NCBI GenBank assembly: GCA_947069175.1
Contig: CAMTDV010000027.1
Coordinates: 43,971,369 to 44,035,368, forward strand
Length of the DNA stretch: 64,000 nucleotides
Reading direction: 5' to 3'
Origin: Scalesia atractyloides
Taxonomy: Eukaryota; Streptophyta; Magnoliopsida; Asterales; Asteraceae
Shown here: positions 1 through 11,477 of the stretch, piece by piece
Layout: each line of letters opens with the position of its first letter
How positions within the stretch are numbered: the first letter of the stretch is position 1
The notes under the pieces: model-generated
Database searches by the model: none
The model's input: only the letters and a program-made list of their open reading frames with translations
Told to the model about the DNA's origin: nothing
Position numbers and translations under genes: made by a program

Positions 1-1300
1 TACTTAAAAAGAGTTCTAAATAAATCATGTCGGATAGAGTTGCAAATAAAATAATAATAAAAATAACTTGGATTCATGTCACTCTAAAACAAGACCAAAA
101 AAAACTTCTTCTCTACCAATTCCATTTGGGTGTCTTGCCCATAGACTTTGGGTAGTGAATTTTGTGGTACAACAGAGGTTTGGCCTGACCTCTATGTAGG
201 ATGTTGGTTTGACTTTTATGGGTGACTAGTGTGGTCTGACTCAACTCTTTTGGGAAGAGATTTAGAATTCCTATTACCAGGTCCATCATCCCTTTTGAAG
301 CTCGTTTTCTTTCTTGACTTGTTTTGATTTTCAACATAAGTTTTAAGAAAATGGCATTGTTGAGTCAAGTGGTTGAGTTTTCCACAAATGGTACACCCAG
401 TAGTGGATTGACAGACATTGTTTATTCGATTAATATCTTAAGCTTTTAACTTGAAACAGTCTTTTGCCACGTGATTTTGCTTCCCATAGAAATCACACTG
501 TAGTGCTGGAACCTTATCTTTCTTTTTACCCTTATCTAACTTTTAAGACCGGATGATTTAACATCTCTTTGAGTGTTGGTAAGAGTAAAGATTTTTGTCT
601 TGGGTGGGTCAAGGCCATTTGGGTTTGTGAAATCAATGGGTTTGAAATATTCTAAAACATCACATTCATCTGACCAAGTAGGTTTGAATTCATACTTTAG
701 TTTTGCAGCTTGAATGGAACTTAGTGGCTTTTCAAGAGTTATTTTCTTACCACTTACAGGTATAATCTATTTATACTAAGTACGAAAGCTCTGTTCAGTG
801 ATTGGCTGACGTTACCCTAATAGTGACAACTAAAATTCCTAACTAGAAAGAATCCACAGATGTTACAAACATCTGTGCAAATCTTATCATCTGTTTAAAC
901 TAGTCAAAAAACTGTTACAAGAATAAATACTGTTACATTGAGAAACCATTGTCTATGCTATCCTCTGTTGCAATTGCCAAATCGTCTGTTTGGCCATACA
1001 GATGTTTGATCTTCTTCATCAGACCTTTGACTTCATTAGGGTTTTGGTCTTCAACAGTCTTTAGCTTTCAACTGAGGTTGCATCTTCTTGAACAAGGGTA
1101 CCAAGCCTTGAAAAGATGTTTGCTTTGTTCTTAAACAGATGTTCTGAATAGTTGTTCAAGATTCACTATCTTTGGGGAGAGGCTTGTTTAGTCTTTTGCT
1201 TATTTCTTGATCAGTAGATCATGCTTTAGATTTTGGATACTCATTTGTTCTTTTGTAGGTCCAACAGGTGTCTACCTTGATCTCATATCGGTATAGATTT
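1..1300 (-). pseudogene. Ty1/copia gag fragment with two zinc knuckles
   Basis: Read on the minus strand, the segment holds the C-terminal half of a copia gag. From about 1060 to 950 there is a charged helical stretch. Around 740-600 lies the sequence EFKPTWSDECDVLEYFKP, almost the same as residues encoded at 62447-62515 in the copia element at the right edge. Two CCHC-type knuckles follow: one at about 510-450 (CDFYGKQNHVAKDC, second Cys changed to Tyr) and one at about 400-355 (CTICGKLNHLTQQC, intact CX2CX4HX4C). The frame is broken several times, and the only long open stretch is 337-113. Protease and pol would lie to the left, outside the window. I see no LTR here. Family membership is supported by the shared gag sequence; I infer that it is not functional. 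Confidence 0.7.
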
Positions 1301-1799
1301 CTGGTACCCGACTATATTGACAAGCATGTAAAAATAGTGACAAGAAATCTATCCCAAGAAAAACTAAATGATTACCCACATGTAAAATTGTGTTTCATAT
1401 TCATTGTTCTACGATTGTTTGTTTGAAGTTTTTATGGACAATTATGGTTTGAATATGGTGTTTTAGTTGTCTTCACTCTGTTATTTGTGGGTTTAACTGT
1501 GTTTTATGGCTGAAATTATAGTGTTTTATAACTTTTTACACTTTTTAGTAAATTTGTACTTTGTAGTCGAACCCCACCCTCTACTATATATATCAAATGA
1601 TTTATAAAATGATTTTTTAAATGAGTCGGTCAATTGTATTTACTAGTGAAAATTGACGTAGTTTTAAAAGATTAAACTGTAGTGATATGCACCAATTGCA
1701 ACATATAAATTGTATCAGATAAGATATAAAATTAACCCATTTTAGCACTAATGTTGGAAAAAGTATGTTTCTTGTATTCTTTTGATTTTCAGGATTAAA
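1301..1799. other. AT-rich sequence, nothing recognised
   Basis: No open frame, RNA gene or repeat boundary could be supported here. It probably belongs to the surrounding retrotransposon debris. Confidence 0.4.
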
Positions 1800-4388
1800 A
1801 GAGCTTAAATGTACAAAAGGAACAAATTAACGGTAGAAACCATCGTAAATACAAAAGAAAACAAGTTGACACTTCATACCGACCCTCCAAGCTTCACCCC
1901 GAGACCAAAACAACAAATCAGAAGACAAGCATGGGGTCGTGCCCCACTCAAGATTCCATTAAGGAAAAGACAAACAGAAGCAGACAAGAGGCACGGGGCC
2001 ATGTCCCATGGACACGGGCCATGGTCAACTCCTTGATATGCAAAATCTTGTATAGTACAGCAAGTACAAGGGCCACGGGGCCGTGCGAGCATACGAATTG
2101 ACATAGCTATTAAATGAAGACAGAGAAGAAGGAGACACGGGTTGGTGCCTTCCGGGCACGAGGCCGTGTGAGTAGTCTGTTTCCAGCTATAAATAGAGGT
2201 ACTTGGTTCAATTGCAATCTCCCTTGGCAAACAACTTCTCCTACATCTACCATTTCTTTCCAGCCCTCTCTCTCACTTCTCGACCACTCCAACACCGTCA
2301 TCCACCACAATCGTTAGAGTTTAGAGTATGTAGTAGTATCAGGACGCAATATTGATCGTAAGAGCCTTTGTTAAATTATGGCCATGCTTGGCTAATCTCA
2401 TCACTTGGTGAAGACAAGTCTTTTAAGTATTACTTTTAATTTTTAAGCTCGTTTTAACTTTTTAATTGGGTTTGTATTAATGACTTCAATTCCTAGTTTT
2501 GTATATTGAAAGTGAACTTTATTCAATCATCTCTTCATGTTTCGTTGATTCACTCATTTGTGTCTTTACGTCTATATAAAGTGTGTTAATTGCGTGGAAG
2601 GGGGTTTAGAAGGGTGGTTTGTGTCAAGTTCTTGCCTCATTCTGTGTATAGATCCTGCGAGGACTTGATTCAAGCTTATTAGGACTTCCTTTGAGGAATA
2701 TAGCATCAAATAGGGGGAAGTAAGAAGGGCCTGAATCCCTTTTAATAAAACTACTATTAAAACTTTAAACCGGCCTTGCGGGACTGTATCCCTACTAACT
2801 CAGCCCAATATGGTCGAGGGTATCGTTGCCTCTAAAAGAGGGACACGCCACTATAACCAAGATCATCTCTTAAAAAACCCAAAGTGCGGAAATCATCGAA
2901 GGATACGTAAAAGATAAGTCGGAACTAAGTGATTCTATCTTATCTATTTGTATCTTTTTATCATTTTAGTTTCTTTCTTTATTTTAACTATTACAAATCT
3001 ATTCTCAAAATTTGGTTAGATTAGACATTGACGATGTTCTGGTATTAAAAGTTCTTGTGTCCTTTAATAATCTTGGTATCTTACCATCACTATACTATGC
3101 TTACGAAAAGTGCAATTGCCCTAGCATGTTGTAGAGAGTTGATTTGAATTAGCGCATATCATCGGAAAGTAGGCCAGAGTTGATTTGAATTAATTACGAG
3201 CCATGGGCTTAGCCCATGTGTACAGCTCGTAAATAGGATAAAACTAGGGTTTGGTTCGGGAGTTAAGGCATACATGATTGTAAACCCTAGAGAGGTTGGA
3301 ATTCGAAAAACCTATGAAAAAGGGTTGTGAAGAAAAGAGGAAACAAAATTGGGAGAGAAAAAAAGGGCCAGATTGAAGATCGAAGATATTGGGAAGCACT
3401 AGACTGATTCCACAGGTTATTCTTTAGAGTTTTCTAGTCTTTGAACTTTCTGTAAGGATGATGATTTGATGTTTACGTTGAATTTGTTTATCATGTTTGG
3501 CTAGACTTAATACGATGTTTTGTTTATGACTGAAGATTGATTTTCTGCTTGTATAATTTTAGTGTAATATGGTCAAGTTCTTATGATGCATATATGTGTA
3601 TGTTAAAATTGGTTATGATGTTAGTTGTGTAGTGATATTGGTCTTTCTATGAGGTTATGTTTGTTTGATTCGGTATTTACTACCTCTAGGGTATATTGAC
3701 GTCCATTAGCCTGGGGCTTGATACTTTAATTGGTAATAGATAACTAATTGGCATAACTGATTTAACATATGTGCTGCTTACGAGAAGGGTTCGATTAAAA
3801 GAGTCTTAGAAATTAATTAGGGTTTTCTAAATGCCTCACCTTGGTAGCTGTAATTCACTTGGTTCATTAACCACCTTGAGCACAAGGCTAGAAACCTAAA
3901 ATCATAAGAATTTATACAACACTAGCTTTATTGCAATAGGTCTAAAGGTGTGTCTATAGCCTTAACCCTAGTTTGATAAGACAACCCTAATCGGCTCTAA
4001 TCTATTTTAGCACTTCATACGTCATAGGCAAGTTTGGTCTTGGAGTAGTTCAGCAGGATTGTCCATCATCAACCTAAGCAATTGTCGTTGATTTGAGTCT
4101 AGGATGGTTATATCTTCTCAACTCTTGGTAGTAATTCTTAGTAATTCGGATTATTAGATTACAAGTAGTGATTTACATAGTTCATAGATTGCATATTAAG
4201 TAATAGGTTCAGTGTACTAGTATATTTTAGTGTCCGCGGATTGATACCTGGGTACTTACCTAGGCTATATTATATACTAATAGGTACACTTGCCTATAAC
4301 GTGTGTAGTTAGTGTTTAGTGTTTTTATTCTTAAAACTTGGTTGTGTTCTGTGTCAATTTATTGGTTACTATCTAAGCATGTCAAGTT
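1800..4388 (+). repeat. LTR/leader remnants of Ty3/gypsy elements (Athila/Tat-like)
   Basis: The stretch holds no long coding frame but has LTR landmarks. There are several copies of a cacggggccgtg-type phrase at 1993-2080 and 2150-2170, a TATA box at 2188, and two related 3'-LTR-like ends. One end is near 3065-3125 and the other near 4225-4330; they share a pattern of the form TACTTACC...ACTATA...GTGCACTTGCC. The second ends just before a degenerate tRNA-Asp primer-binding site. A 17-bp direct repeat (AGAGTTGATTTGAATTA) at about 3137 and 3177 sits at the joint between the two LTR-like pieces. I read this as two partial LTRs of one family joined or nested. Exact LTR borders were not found. 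Confidence 0.45.
2188..2195 (+). promoter_or_regulatory. TATA box of a gypsy LTR
   Basis: TATAAATA followed by AGAGG and, about 40-80 bp on, a pyrimidine-rich leader. It sits inside LTR-like sequence, so it is probably the U3 promoter of that LTR. Confidence 0.4.
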
Positions 4389-4390
4389 TT

Positions 4391-4408
4391 TGTCGTCGTT
4401 GTCAGGGA
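4391..4408 (+). other. Degenerate tRNA-Asp primer-binding site (Athila type)
   Basis: TGTCGTCGTTGTCAGGGA differs at four positions from the TGGCGCCGTTGCCGGGGA site that Athila-type gypsy elements use to pair with tRNA-Asp; all four fit decay. It directly follows the LTR-like end and precedes the possible gag leader, as expected for a plus-strand element. Confidence 0.5.
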
Positions 4409-4455
4409 CATGGTACTATTAGGAAAATCTTAGTTTTAGTAGTGCAGTCATTTAC

Positions 4456-4734
4456 TTGCTTGGTTTGTTATTTAATTTCTTAGTTTACTTAGGAAAATAT
4501 TTGTTTCTGCGCACGACACAATCTGGTAGAGTAATAGAACTGTTTTCTACACTTGAGAGATTGTTTCCCAAGAAGCCCAAGAAAAAGAAGGACAAGGTTG
4601 TGCCAATAGAGATTCAGACAAAAACAAAACATGAAGAAGTGAAGGAACTTGAAGCATTAGCTAAAATTAAACCTATAGTTCTGACCTTTTGTACACTCAT
4701 TTCTTGGATAGTCCCTGTCATGGATGGGGGTTAG
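4456..4734 (+). pseudogene. Short lysine-rich ORF after the PBS, possible gag leader remnant
   Basis: A 92-codon frame begins 48 bp after the primer site. It starts hydrophobic, then contains RTTQSGRVIELFSTLERLF and a KKPKKKKDK cluster. The position fits the start of a gypsy gag or its leader, but I do not recognise a domain. From 4684 onward the frame runs into a dispersed repeat, so the last 17 residues belong to that repeat and the original frame is cut. It is probably not a working gene. Confidence 0.25.
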
Positions 4735-4960
4735 TTTTTGATGTTAAGTGAATGTGAAATGACCTAAATATCCTTTCATTTAAATAGAAATTAACTTCAC
4801 TCTCACCCACCCCTCCTTCTTTGCAAACCCACCCCCTCACCCCCGATCATTTTTCGGCAACCATCACACAGCCCCACCAAGGTACCGCCCCGAGCCTACC
4901 ACCCTCTTCTTCATCACCTTAACCAATCCTCTCTCTCCTTTTGTTTCAGTCAAACCAAAG
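4684..4960 (-). repeat. Dispersed repeat, inverted partner of 21013-21296
   Basis: The reverse complement of 21013-21296 matches this interval along its whole length with scattered substitutions and small indels. Shared landmarks are the CGGATAGTCCCT-like end, a GTTAGTTTTT...TTAAGTG block, the ATCATTTTTCGGC core and TTTCAGTCAAACCAAAG at the other end. No coding frame is shared. It is probably a non-autonomous transposon or LTR piece; its class was not established. Confidence 0.65.
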
Positions 4961-6420
4961 AGCTGCAGAATCATTAAGATTCAGTACAAGACCAATGGTG
5001 AGATTAAGTTATATTACTATCACACTATAAAGCACACCAATCACAACGCTCGCAACCACTCCTCAACAGGTTATGTTGGCAGTCCAAGGTGGCAGCTTTT
5101 TAACAACATCGTCGTTGTCAGTTTTGTCTATATCTGCTCTATCGCAAGTTCCATCTGTCCCACCAACCGATGGCAGAAACATCAGAGTGAGATGAAAATA
5201 GTCACACCCCAAAAACATCGTAGCGGAAATATAAACGTAGGGGTGCATATATTGTGTGTCCACCATGATGCGAATAGGCTAGATAGAGCGTATGTTTAAT
5301 ATTGTATTAGTTTGAGTGTTAGAGTGATAAGGAAACACTCATACACATGATTGAGTCATATGTGCATATGAGGATGTGCTCATTCGCACACATGAGCTCA
5401 TACGTGTGTATGAGGTGCTCATACTCGTGCTTGAGCCTCATGCTCATGAGGTTGCATGTATATTCTAGGCTCATGCGCTTTGGAGAAGTTAAGTTTGTGA
5501 TATCCCATGTGTGAGGGATGCAAGCTGAAGAGATGTGTTCATGCTTTCTCCAGCTTGCCTAATGATGTATACTCTTTGGGTATGGAATGAAAGCTTTCTG
5601 CTTATGGTTATTCTAACGAAATTTCTACCAGATTAGTTTTATCTTATCCAAACTTTTGTCTAAACTTGTAGGATGCAATGGTCGCATTTTCTAGCAGGTT
5701 GGTACCCATAAATATTTTTGTGGATGATGCAATATTTATTTTGGACACATAAACTTAATTAAAATATAAAGTTTAAACATAAACCATAACCATAACAGTT
5801 TTAAACTTTATGGATCTTAATACAAATGGTCCCAAACAGTTTTAAAAGTTGTCCAAACATTATTTATGATAAATTCATCAAAAACCACAAAACAAGCCAA
5901 AATCTCGAAGCCGAACTTATATACCTGAAGAACACGTAAAAATCAAGTGTCAACACAAATAGGTTGGTGAGTTCACATGTTCAAATTATAATCAAATTTC
6001 TTTAAGGAAAGGTTTTCTTATTATTAATTCCATGTTAAAACCATTCATATATTTTAAGTAAGTCAACTTAAATTTCCTTATTACAAAACGAAGGGTCAAT
6101 TCACGAGCGTTTTCCCAAAACCCTCGACACAAATGATCTTCCCATAGGTTTTAATGTATATTAAATTTCTAGCATCAAAATTTCAAATTCTTAGGGTTGC
6201 AAGGCCTATGAGCTATATATTAACAATAAGGTTATAATCAACAATAGACAATCACAGAATATCAATTTGTCGCTTGACTTACACGGAGCTATCGGCACGA
6301 AGGGGTTGTCAACCCGATAGATCTATTAACAACTCTACGATACTTGTATTAATGACTAAATGACTAAATTTGCGCAAAGTGCCTCAAATTTGGTCACTTA
6401 TGGTGCCTGTCTCATGAACA

Positions 6421-6445
6421 GTATATATATATATATATATATATC
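6421..6445. repeat. (TA)n microsatellite
   Basis: About 11 uninterrupted TA units inside the probable solo LTR. Confidence 0.9.
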
Positions 6446-7074
6446 CTACGAAATCGAAACAATTTAATATTTCATCTTTTACGAATTCCTAGAAGTCCCC
6501 ACCGAGATGTAGGCCTATTCCGCTGCCTACTCTCTTAAGATCAAACAAATTCGTCCCAGGTTAGATTTAAAAATTTTAAATCTATAAAGTCGTTTTACCC
6601 CAAACGCTGTAATCCTCCCCGTTTCTCCCCAAAATAATTTATATTTAATCCATTCTCGATTTCATCGAAAACAATTTTATATCATCCACATTTCAAAACC
6701 ATGTTTTCCTCGAAAACACAACACATTCATTTCAAACCATATTTTCCTCGAAAATATATTAATATTTTATTTAAAGGTATGTTTTATATACAAAACATAT
6801 TATATCCTTTTTAAGACGTGTTCTTCCCCAAAACGTTATATAAAACAGTAAAAAAAGAGGTAGTGACACTCACCTTTGGGTTTTCGTTTTCAACAAGCAC
6901 AAATTCCATAAAATTGGTCTATGCATCCTAATTTCAAGTAGGAACGATTTAATGACCAAATATGCTAAGATCCCTAAGTTTCTCCAAAACTTGTGATTTC
7001 TCACATAACTTTGAGATTTTCTCGAAAAAATCTTTATTTTGGTTATGTTGGCATGTTAATATATAAGTGCGTTC

Positions 7075-7079
<5 letters not shown>

Positions 7080-7106
<27 letters not shown>

Positions 7107-7107
7107 A
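7080..7107. repeat. (TA)n microsatellite
   Basis: About 13 near-perfect TA units inside the probable solo LTR. Confidence 0.9.
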
Positions 7108-9402
7108 GATTTTTGCGAACTTAGATGGTTTTATTGGTGACCCTCATTATGTGATATTGGTTATCACACCCGTTTATGTAGAATATATCTACAATTTGAG
7201 TTTTGTAACATATTTACACAAACACTAGCATATCATCAAACATCATAGTGCATGTATTCCACCAACTTATATATTTTATCATTTTAAAAGCATCTTATAC
7301 ATGTAATAACTCAACAAGTTAACCTATGTATAATTTTCAAGTTTGACAAATAAGTTGCATTTTAACATGTCTTTTAACGAAACCTCCGTTTATCGTACAA
7401 GGGTACATGCATAGTCTTATACTCTACTATCATGGTAACACTTTTCATTCCACATAACATATACTCATATCCATTTGTCACATCCTAACATGTAAAAACA
7501 CACTTAAACAACCCGTTTTCTTGTACATCAAATTTGCGTATTTTTAACGTTTCGTTAACATTTTAAGCGTCGAAAGTCATGTACGACTAGCCAAAGACCA
7601 TAAATACTTAATTTAAGTTTAAATACTTATACTTGTCATGAAATATCATTTTATAACTTAATCTAAGATAGTTTTGCAAAAATCACTTTAAAAGCCGATT
7701 TTTACCCTTTTAACGAATAGTCTTGTACCGAACTTTACTCTAACCATCCCAAGTCATCATGACTTCATATTTTAAAACAATACATGTTATTTACTGAATA
7801 AAATGTTACTAAGAATCATATTAGTGTAAATTTCATGTAAGCCACATAAATCATACAATTTTCAGACATTTTACTACTTTTTAAGCCTCATGTACAACAT
7901 GCAAGACCATCAAAACACTTCTTTGTATCATTAAAACACAACATAAATCATCATATTAACATGCATACAACCTGATTTAATTCATCTTTCATTAATTATA
8001 TCATATCATCATCAAATCACTTTCATATCATCTAATCATCACTAACACTTATGTACAAGTACTTAATGCATGATCATTATCTCTTCATCATCTAACAACT
8101 TAAATGCATCCAACATAAATTTAATATAACTTGAAATAATCCAAGATATCATCTTCATTTAAATCGTTCATCTAATCATCATAGCATGCATCATTTCCAT
8201 AATTTTATGAACTAACAAACAAATTTCACATATGCATATATACATATATATATACACGACATATACAGATATCCATCCAAGAAATCACTTTTCAACTTGA
8301 TCATGATCATCTTTATGTGGATTCTCTTTTATCACACTTGCAACATCTTTTCAAGAATCAATACAACGAAAATTCAACTTTTAAACAAAACACAATCTAT
8401 ATCCCACATACATACATACCTATGACCCTATATACACACCCATACACACTTCCATTTTTGTTTTGATAAAATCATTTTGTTGTTTAGTTTCCAAGAGTTG
8501 TGAAGAATCCAAGTATTTGAGAGACATTCTATCATCATCATCAAGAAACAAGTTAAAAAATGGCAAAAGGTTTTATATCTTTCAAGAACATAAAGTGGGT
8601 TTTGATGAGATTTTTTATGAAAACAAGCTTGTTCCTCCTTGAAATCACATTGCATCACCTTTGGATCTTCAAACAAGCTTGGAACCAACTTGGAAAGGCC
8701 TTGAATCTTCAAGTATTGAATCAAAAACAACAATGGAGGTGGGTGGTGGTGATGTTCGGCCGAGAGAGGGAGAGGTGAAAGAGAGTGTTTTTTTATTTGT
8801 ATGTGAGATTTGGGTTTTTGAAAAATTATAATGATTAGGGTGGAAGGATTTGGTGGACACCCCATTTTGCGGCCACCTCTATCTACACACAGATACATAT
8901 TAGGTATTTAAATAATAACCGGGTATTTTCTTTCGCGTTTTAAGGCGCTTAATATTATTTTTATCATTTTAGAAAAATTAACTCGCCATAATATTGCTGA
9001 ACAATATATTATTTGCCTTGACTGGCGTTGCCGTTTAAATTTTTATAAGATACGCGTAGTATTGCGCGGTACGGGATTAAAATCACTGAACAATGTTTTT
9101 AAGCGTTTTATTTAAATTTTCCTCACGGATATGATTTAGAATAGAATTTTAATCATAATGGAATATTTTAATGATTTTAACATTAATCGGGCGATCACCA
9201 ACGTTTGTTTCGTATTTTGCTCATTACACTTTAAGCTTATATCTTGTTTTTACCAACATAACTTTATATAAAAAATTTGACTTGCTAGAACACCAAATAC
9301 CATTAATTAACACCAAATCACATCAATTAATGCCTTTATTCATAGATAACACGTGTGACACAAGTACGATATAGACCCTAAAAAGCCAGGTGTCACAAAA
9401 AC

Positions 9403-10391
9403 GAGATTGCTCGAGACTTCATAACCACTAACTTGTGACAATAATTTAAATAATGATTTTCATTTCATTTCCGAAGATTCGAATACATTGTTTGGAAGCA
9501 AATAACAGCAACACAATAACTAAACAACAAGACAAAATTTAAAATAAGGCGCATTTGTAGTCCATCCTACTAGATTTCTTTTCTATGCATCATCATCATA
9601 TTCCTGCATATTAAAGTAACGGTCAACACATAAGTATCGATGAGCATGCAAGTTTGGTTTACTAGTATATGTATAAAACTTTAACAAAATCCACTTGGAA
9701 AAATCGTATACTAAGGCATAACTTAACATGAACTAGCATGCATCACATACGTGTCAGCCCAAAGATTCCACTAGCGTAATCTCGTCACCAAAGCGACGAG
9801 ACCATTTACGATTGAATACTTAATAATGACCCATCAACCGGGCGGTGTGCTACTCCTATATCACTATACATGTTAAGGTTGGCTCATGAAGTTAATGACA
9901 AGTATTCGTGCAAGAATGGTTTCTAGCATGTGAGTATCCTATTGCATAACGTATTAAGCATGTATGTATGGATTTGTTTGATTGAATCATGTGAATATTT
10001 TGTATGTTTAGGTTTGATATGCATATATATTGCACCCCAAAAGTGTACTAAAAGTAAAAAGGAGTCATGTATACTCACAGTTTGTAAAAGCTTTCAAAAA
10101 CGTGAGTGGTGTCTTAAGAGTTTAGGAACGTTGAGATTATCCTACAAGGATGAACAAGACGTATGAGTTATAGAGTTCGGTAAATAGTTAGTTTAGGGTT
10201 TCAAGATGGTATAAAAGGTATGTAAATTACGCACACACACACACACATATATATATATCTTGTCTAAAAGCACTAATTATGGACACTATTTTGCTTCTGT
10301 TTTCATCAGTATCAATTAACCAATATGGAAATGACCTTAATACATAACAATCAACCATAAGTTTGGTTGGTGTTATCATTCGGATGTAGAG

Positions 10392-10394
<3 letters not shown>
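9403..10394. other. No gene seen; non-coding flank
   Basis: There is no domain-bearing frame. A short CA/TA tract lies at 10231-10258. The 78-codon frame at 9930-10166 has no recognisable feature and is probably chance. Confidence 0.4.

Positions 10395-10452
<58 letters not shown>
10395..10452. repeat. (TA)n microsatellite, first of three
   Basis: Nearly pure TA dinucleotide tract that directly abuts the MITE-like element to its right. Confidence 0.95.
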
Positions 10453-10454
<2 letters not shown>

Positions 10455-10906
10455 GAAGGTACATTTGAGAATAAATGTAATGTGAGAAGAAAAAGAAGAA
10501 AAGACATAATGGTAAAACATTAATTAGTTTATGACTTCTCTCATTAATTATGTTATCTCTCATTAATAAAGCAAAAATATTTTATCCTACACATTTCAAA
10601 ATTTATCCTACATATGTCTTACATTTACCGGAATTTACCCTACACACATGTAAATTTACCCTACACATTTCAAAATTTATCCTACACATGTCGAAAATTG
10701 TCCTAACACCATATCTTGAAAGAGTATATGAAAAAAATGAGTTACAAGTTTAATTAATTAGCTAATTAATGACAATTATAGATTTACCCATATACCCTTT
10801 TTTATAATATTAAATACACACATTAAATGAAGTAAATGGAGAATTTTTATTGGTTTAAAACTTATTCTTTTATTCTTACAAAAATTTTTCTTCTCATTTC
10901 AACCCT

Positions 10907-10910
<4 letters not shown>
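10453..10910. mobile_element. MITE-like element lying between two (TA)n tracts
   Basis: A 458-bp AT-rich, non-coding block begins AGGGGAAGGTACATTTGAGAA and ends with a sequence whose reverse complement begins GTGAAGGGTTGAAATGAGAAG; these are imperfect terminal inverted repeats. It is bounded on both sides by TA tracts, as in plant MITEs that insert into TA microsatellites. Inside, at about 10580-10705, is a minisatellite built on a TTATCCTACACATTTCAAAA-like word. There is no transposase, so it would be non-autonomous. Confidence 0.5.

Positions 10911-10966
<56 letters not shown>
10911..10966. repeat. (TA)n microsatellite, second of three
   Basis: Nearly pure TA tract that separates the two MITE-like elements. 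Confidence 0.95.
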
Positions 10967-10970
<4 letters not shown>

Positions 10971-11403
10971 GAGAAGAATCCATTATGAACCACCCTTTCT
11001 TGTGAGATCCGCGAGAACCAATGTGAACACAATCAAAAATACCTAAAAAATCTAAAAAACATACAATTTTTTTTAATATTTTTATAAAAAATCGCTAGTT
11101 TTCGTCATAAAAAATTGTTTTTTAAATTTTTTTATGAGGAAAACCGGCGATTTCTTTTATAAAAAATATAATAAAAATTGTATGGTTTTTAGATTTTTTT
11201 AGTTTTTTAAGAGGCGGCAGGGGGGTGGTAGTTTTATGGTTTAGTTTTTAGCATTTAGCTTGGGTGTGGAGGTTAGGTTTTTGAGGGGTTGGGGGTTAGG
11301 TTTTTTTTAGGTTTTGGGTGGTGGTGCAGTGGGTTTATTTTGTTGCTTTCACATTGGTTCTCGCGGTTCTCAGAATAAAGGTGGTTCTCGCATGAACCAT
11401 ACC
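10967..11403. mobile_element. Foldback MITE lying between two (TA)n tracts
   Basis: Both ends carry GCGAGAACCAATGTGA in inverted orientation, and GAACCACC-like words lie further out. The middle folds on itself: an arm at about 11040-11105 pairs with the reverse complement of about 11125-11205. Shared words are CTAAAAAATCTAAAAA, CATACAATTTTT, a (C/G)GGTTTTCC/TAGTTTTCG core and TCATAAAAAA. No protein is encoded. The flanking TA tracts suggest insertion into a TA microsatellite. Confidence 0.65.
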
Positions 11404-11408
11404 CTATA

Positions 11409-11477
<69 letters not shown>
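11404..11477. repeat. (TA)n microsatellite, third of three
   Basis: TA tract with one GT and one AA interruption, to the right of the foldback MITE. Confidence 0.95.

Larger units (their letters stand above)
5200..9397 (-). mobile_element. Probable solo LTR of a long-LTR Ty3/gypsy element
   Basis: The left end reads AGTCACACCCC (a TGTCACACCCC-type end with the first base changed) and the right end reads CCAGGTGTCACA. In minus-strand sense it therefore opens with TGTGACACC and closes with GGGGTGTGAC, the pattern of plant chromovirus LTRs. The 5-bp flanks are AAAAT (5195-5199) and AAAAC (9398-9402), a 4/5 target duplication. The 4.2 kb between them has no retroviral domains. It contains two (TA)n tracts, a cluster of TCATACG-like words near 5330-5480, and a pyrimidine-rich leader on the minus strand near 8800-8600. 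The open frames at 8428-8898 are not supported as proteins. The second, clearer solo LTR at 12783-16002 makes this reading plausible. Confidence 0.45.

Noticed and set aside
1809..2317. Overlapping frames on both strands with CACGGGG-type repeats
   Set aside because: Composition is due to the GC-rich repeat words of an LTR; no conserved domain.
8428..8898. 156-codon minus-strand frame
   Set aside because: It lies in LTR-like leader sequence, has no domain, and is overlapped by other chance frames.
10227..10563. Frames of alternating Tyr-Ile near 10227-10563 and 11273-11579
   Set aside because: They are translations of TA microsatellites, not proteins.
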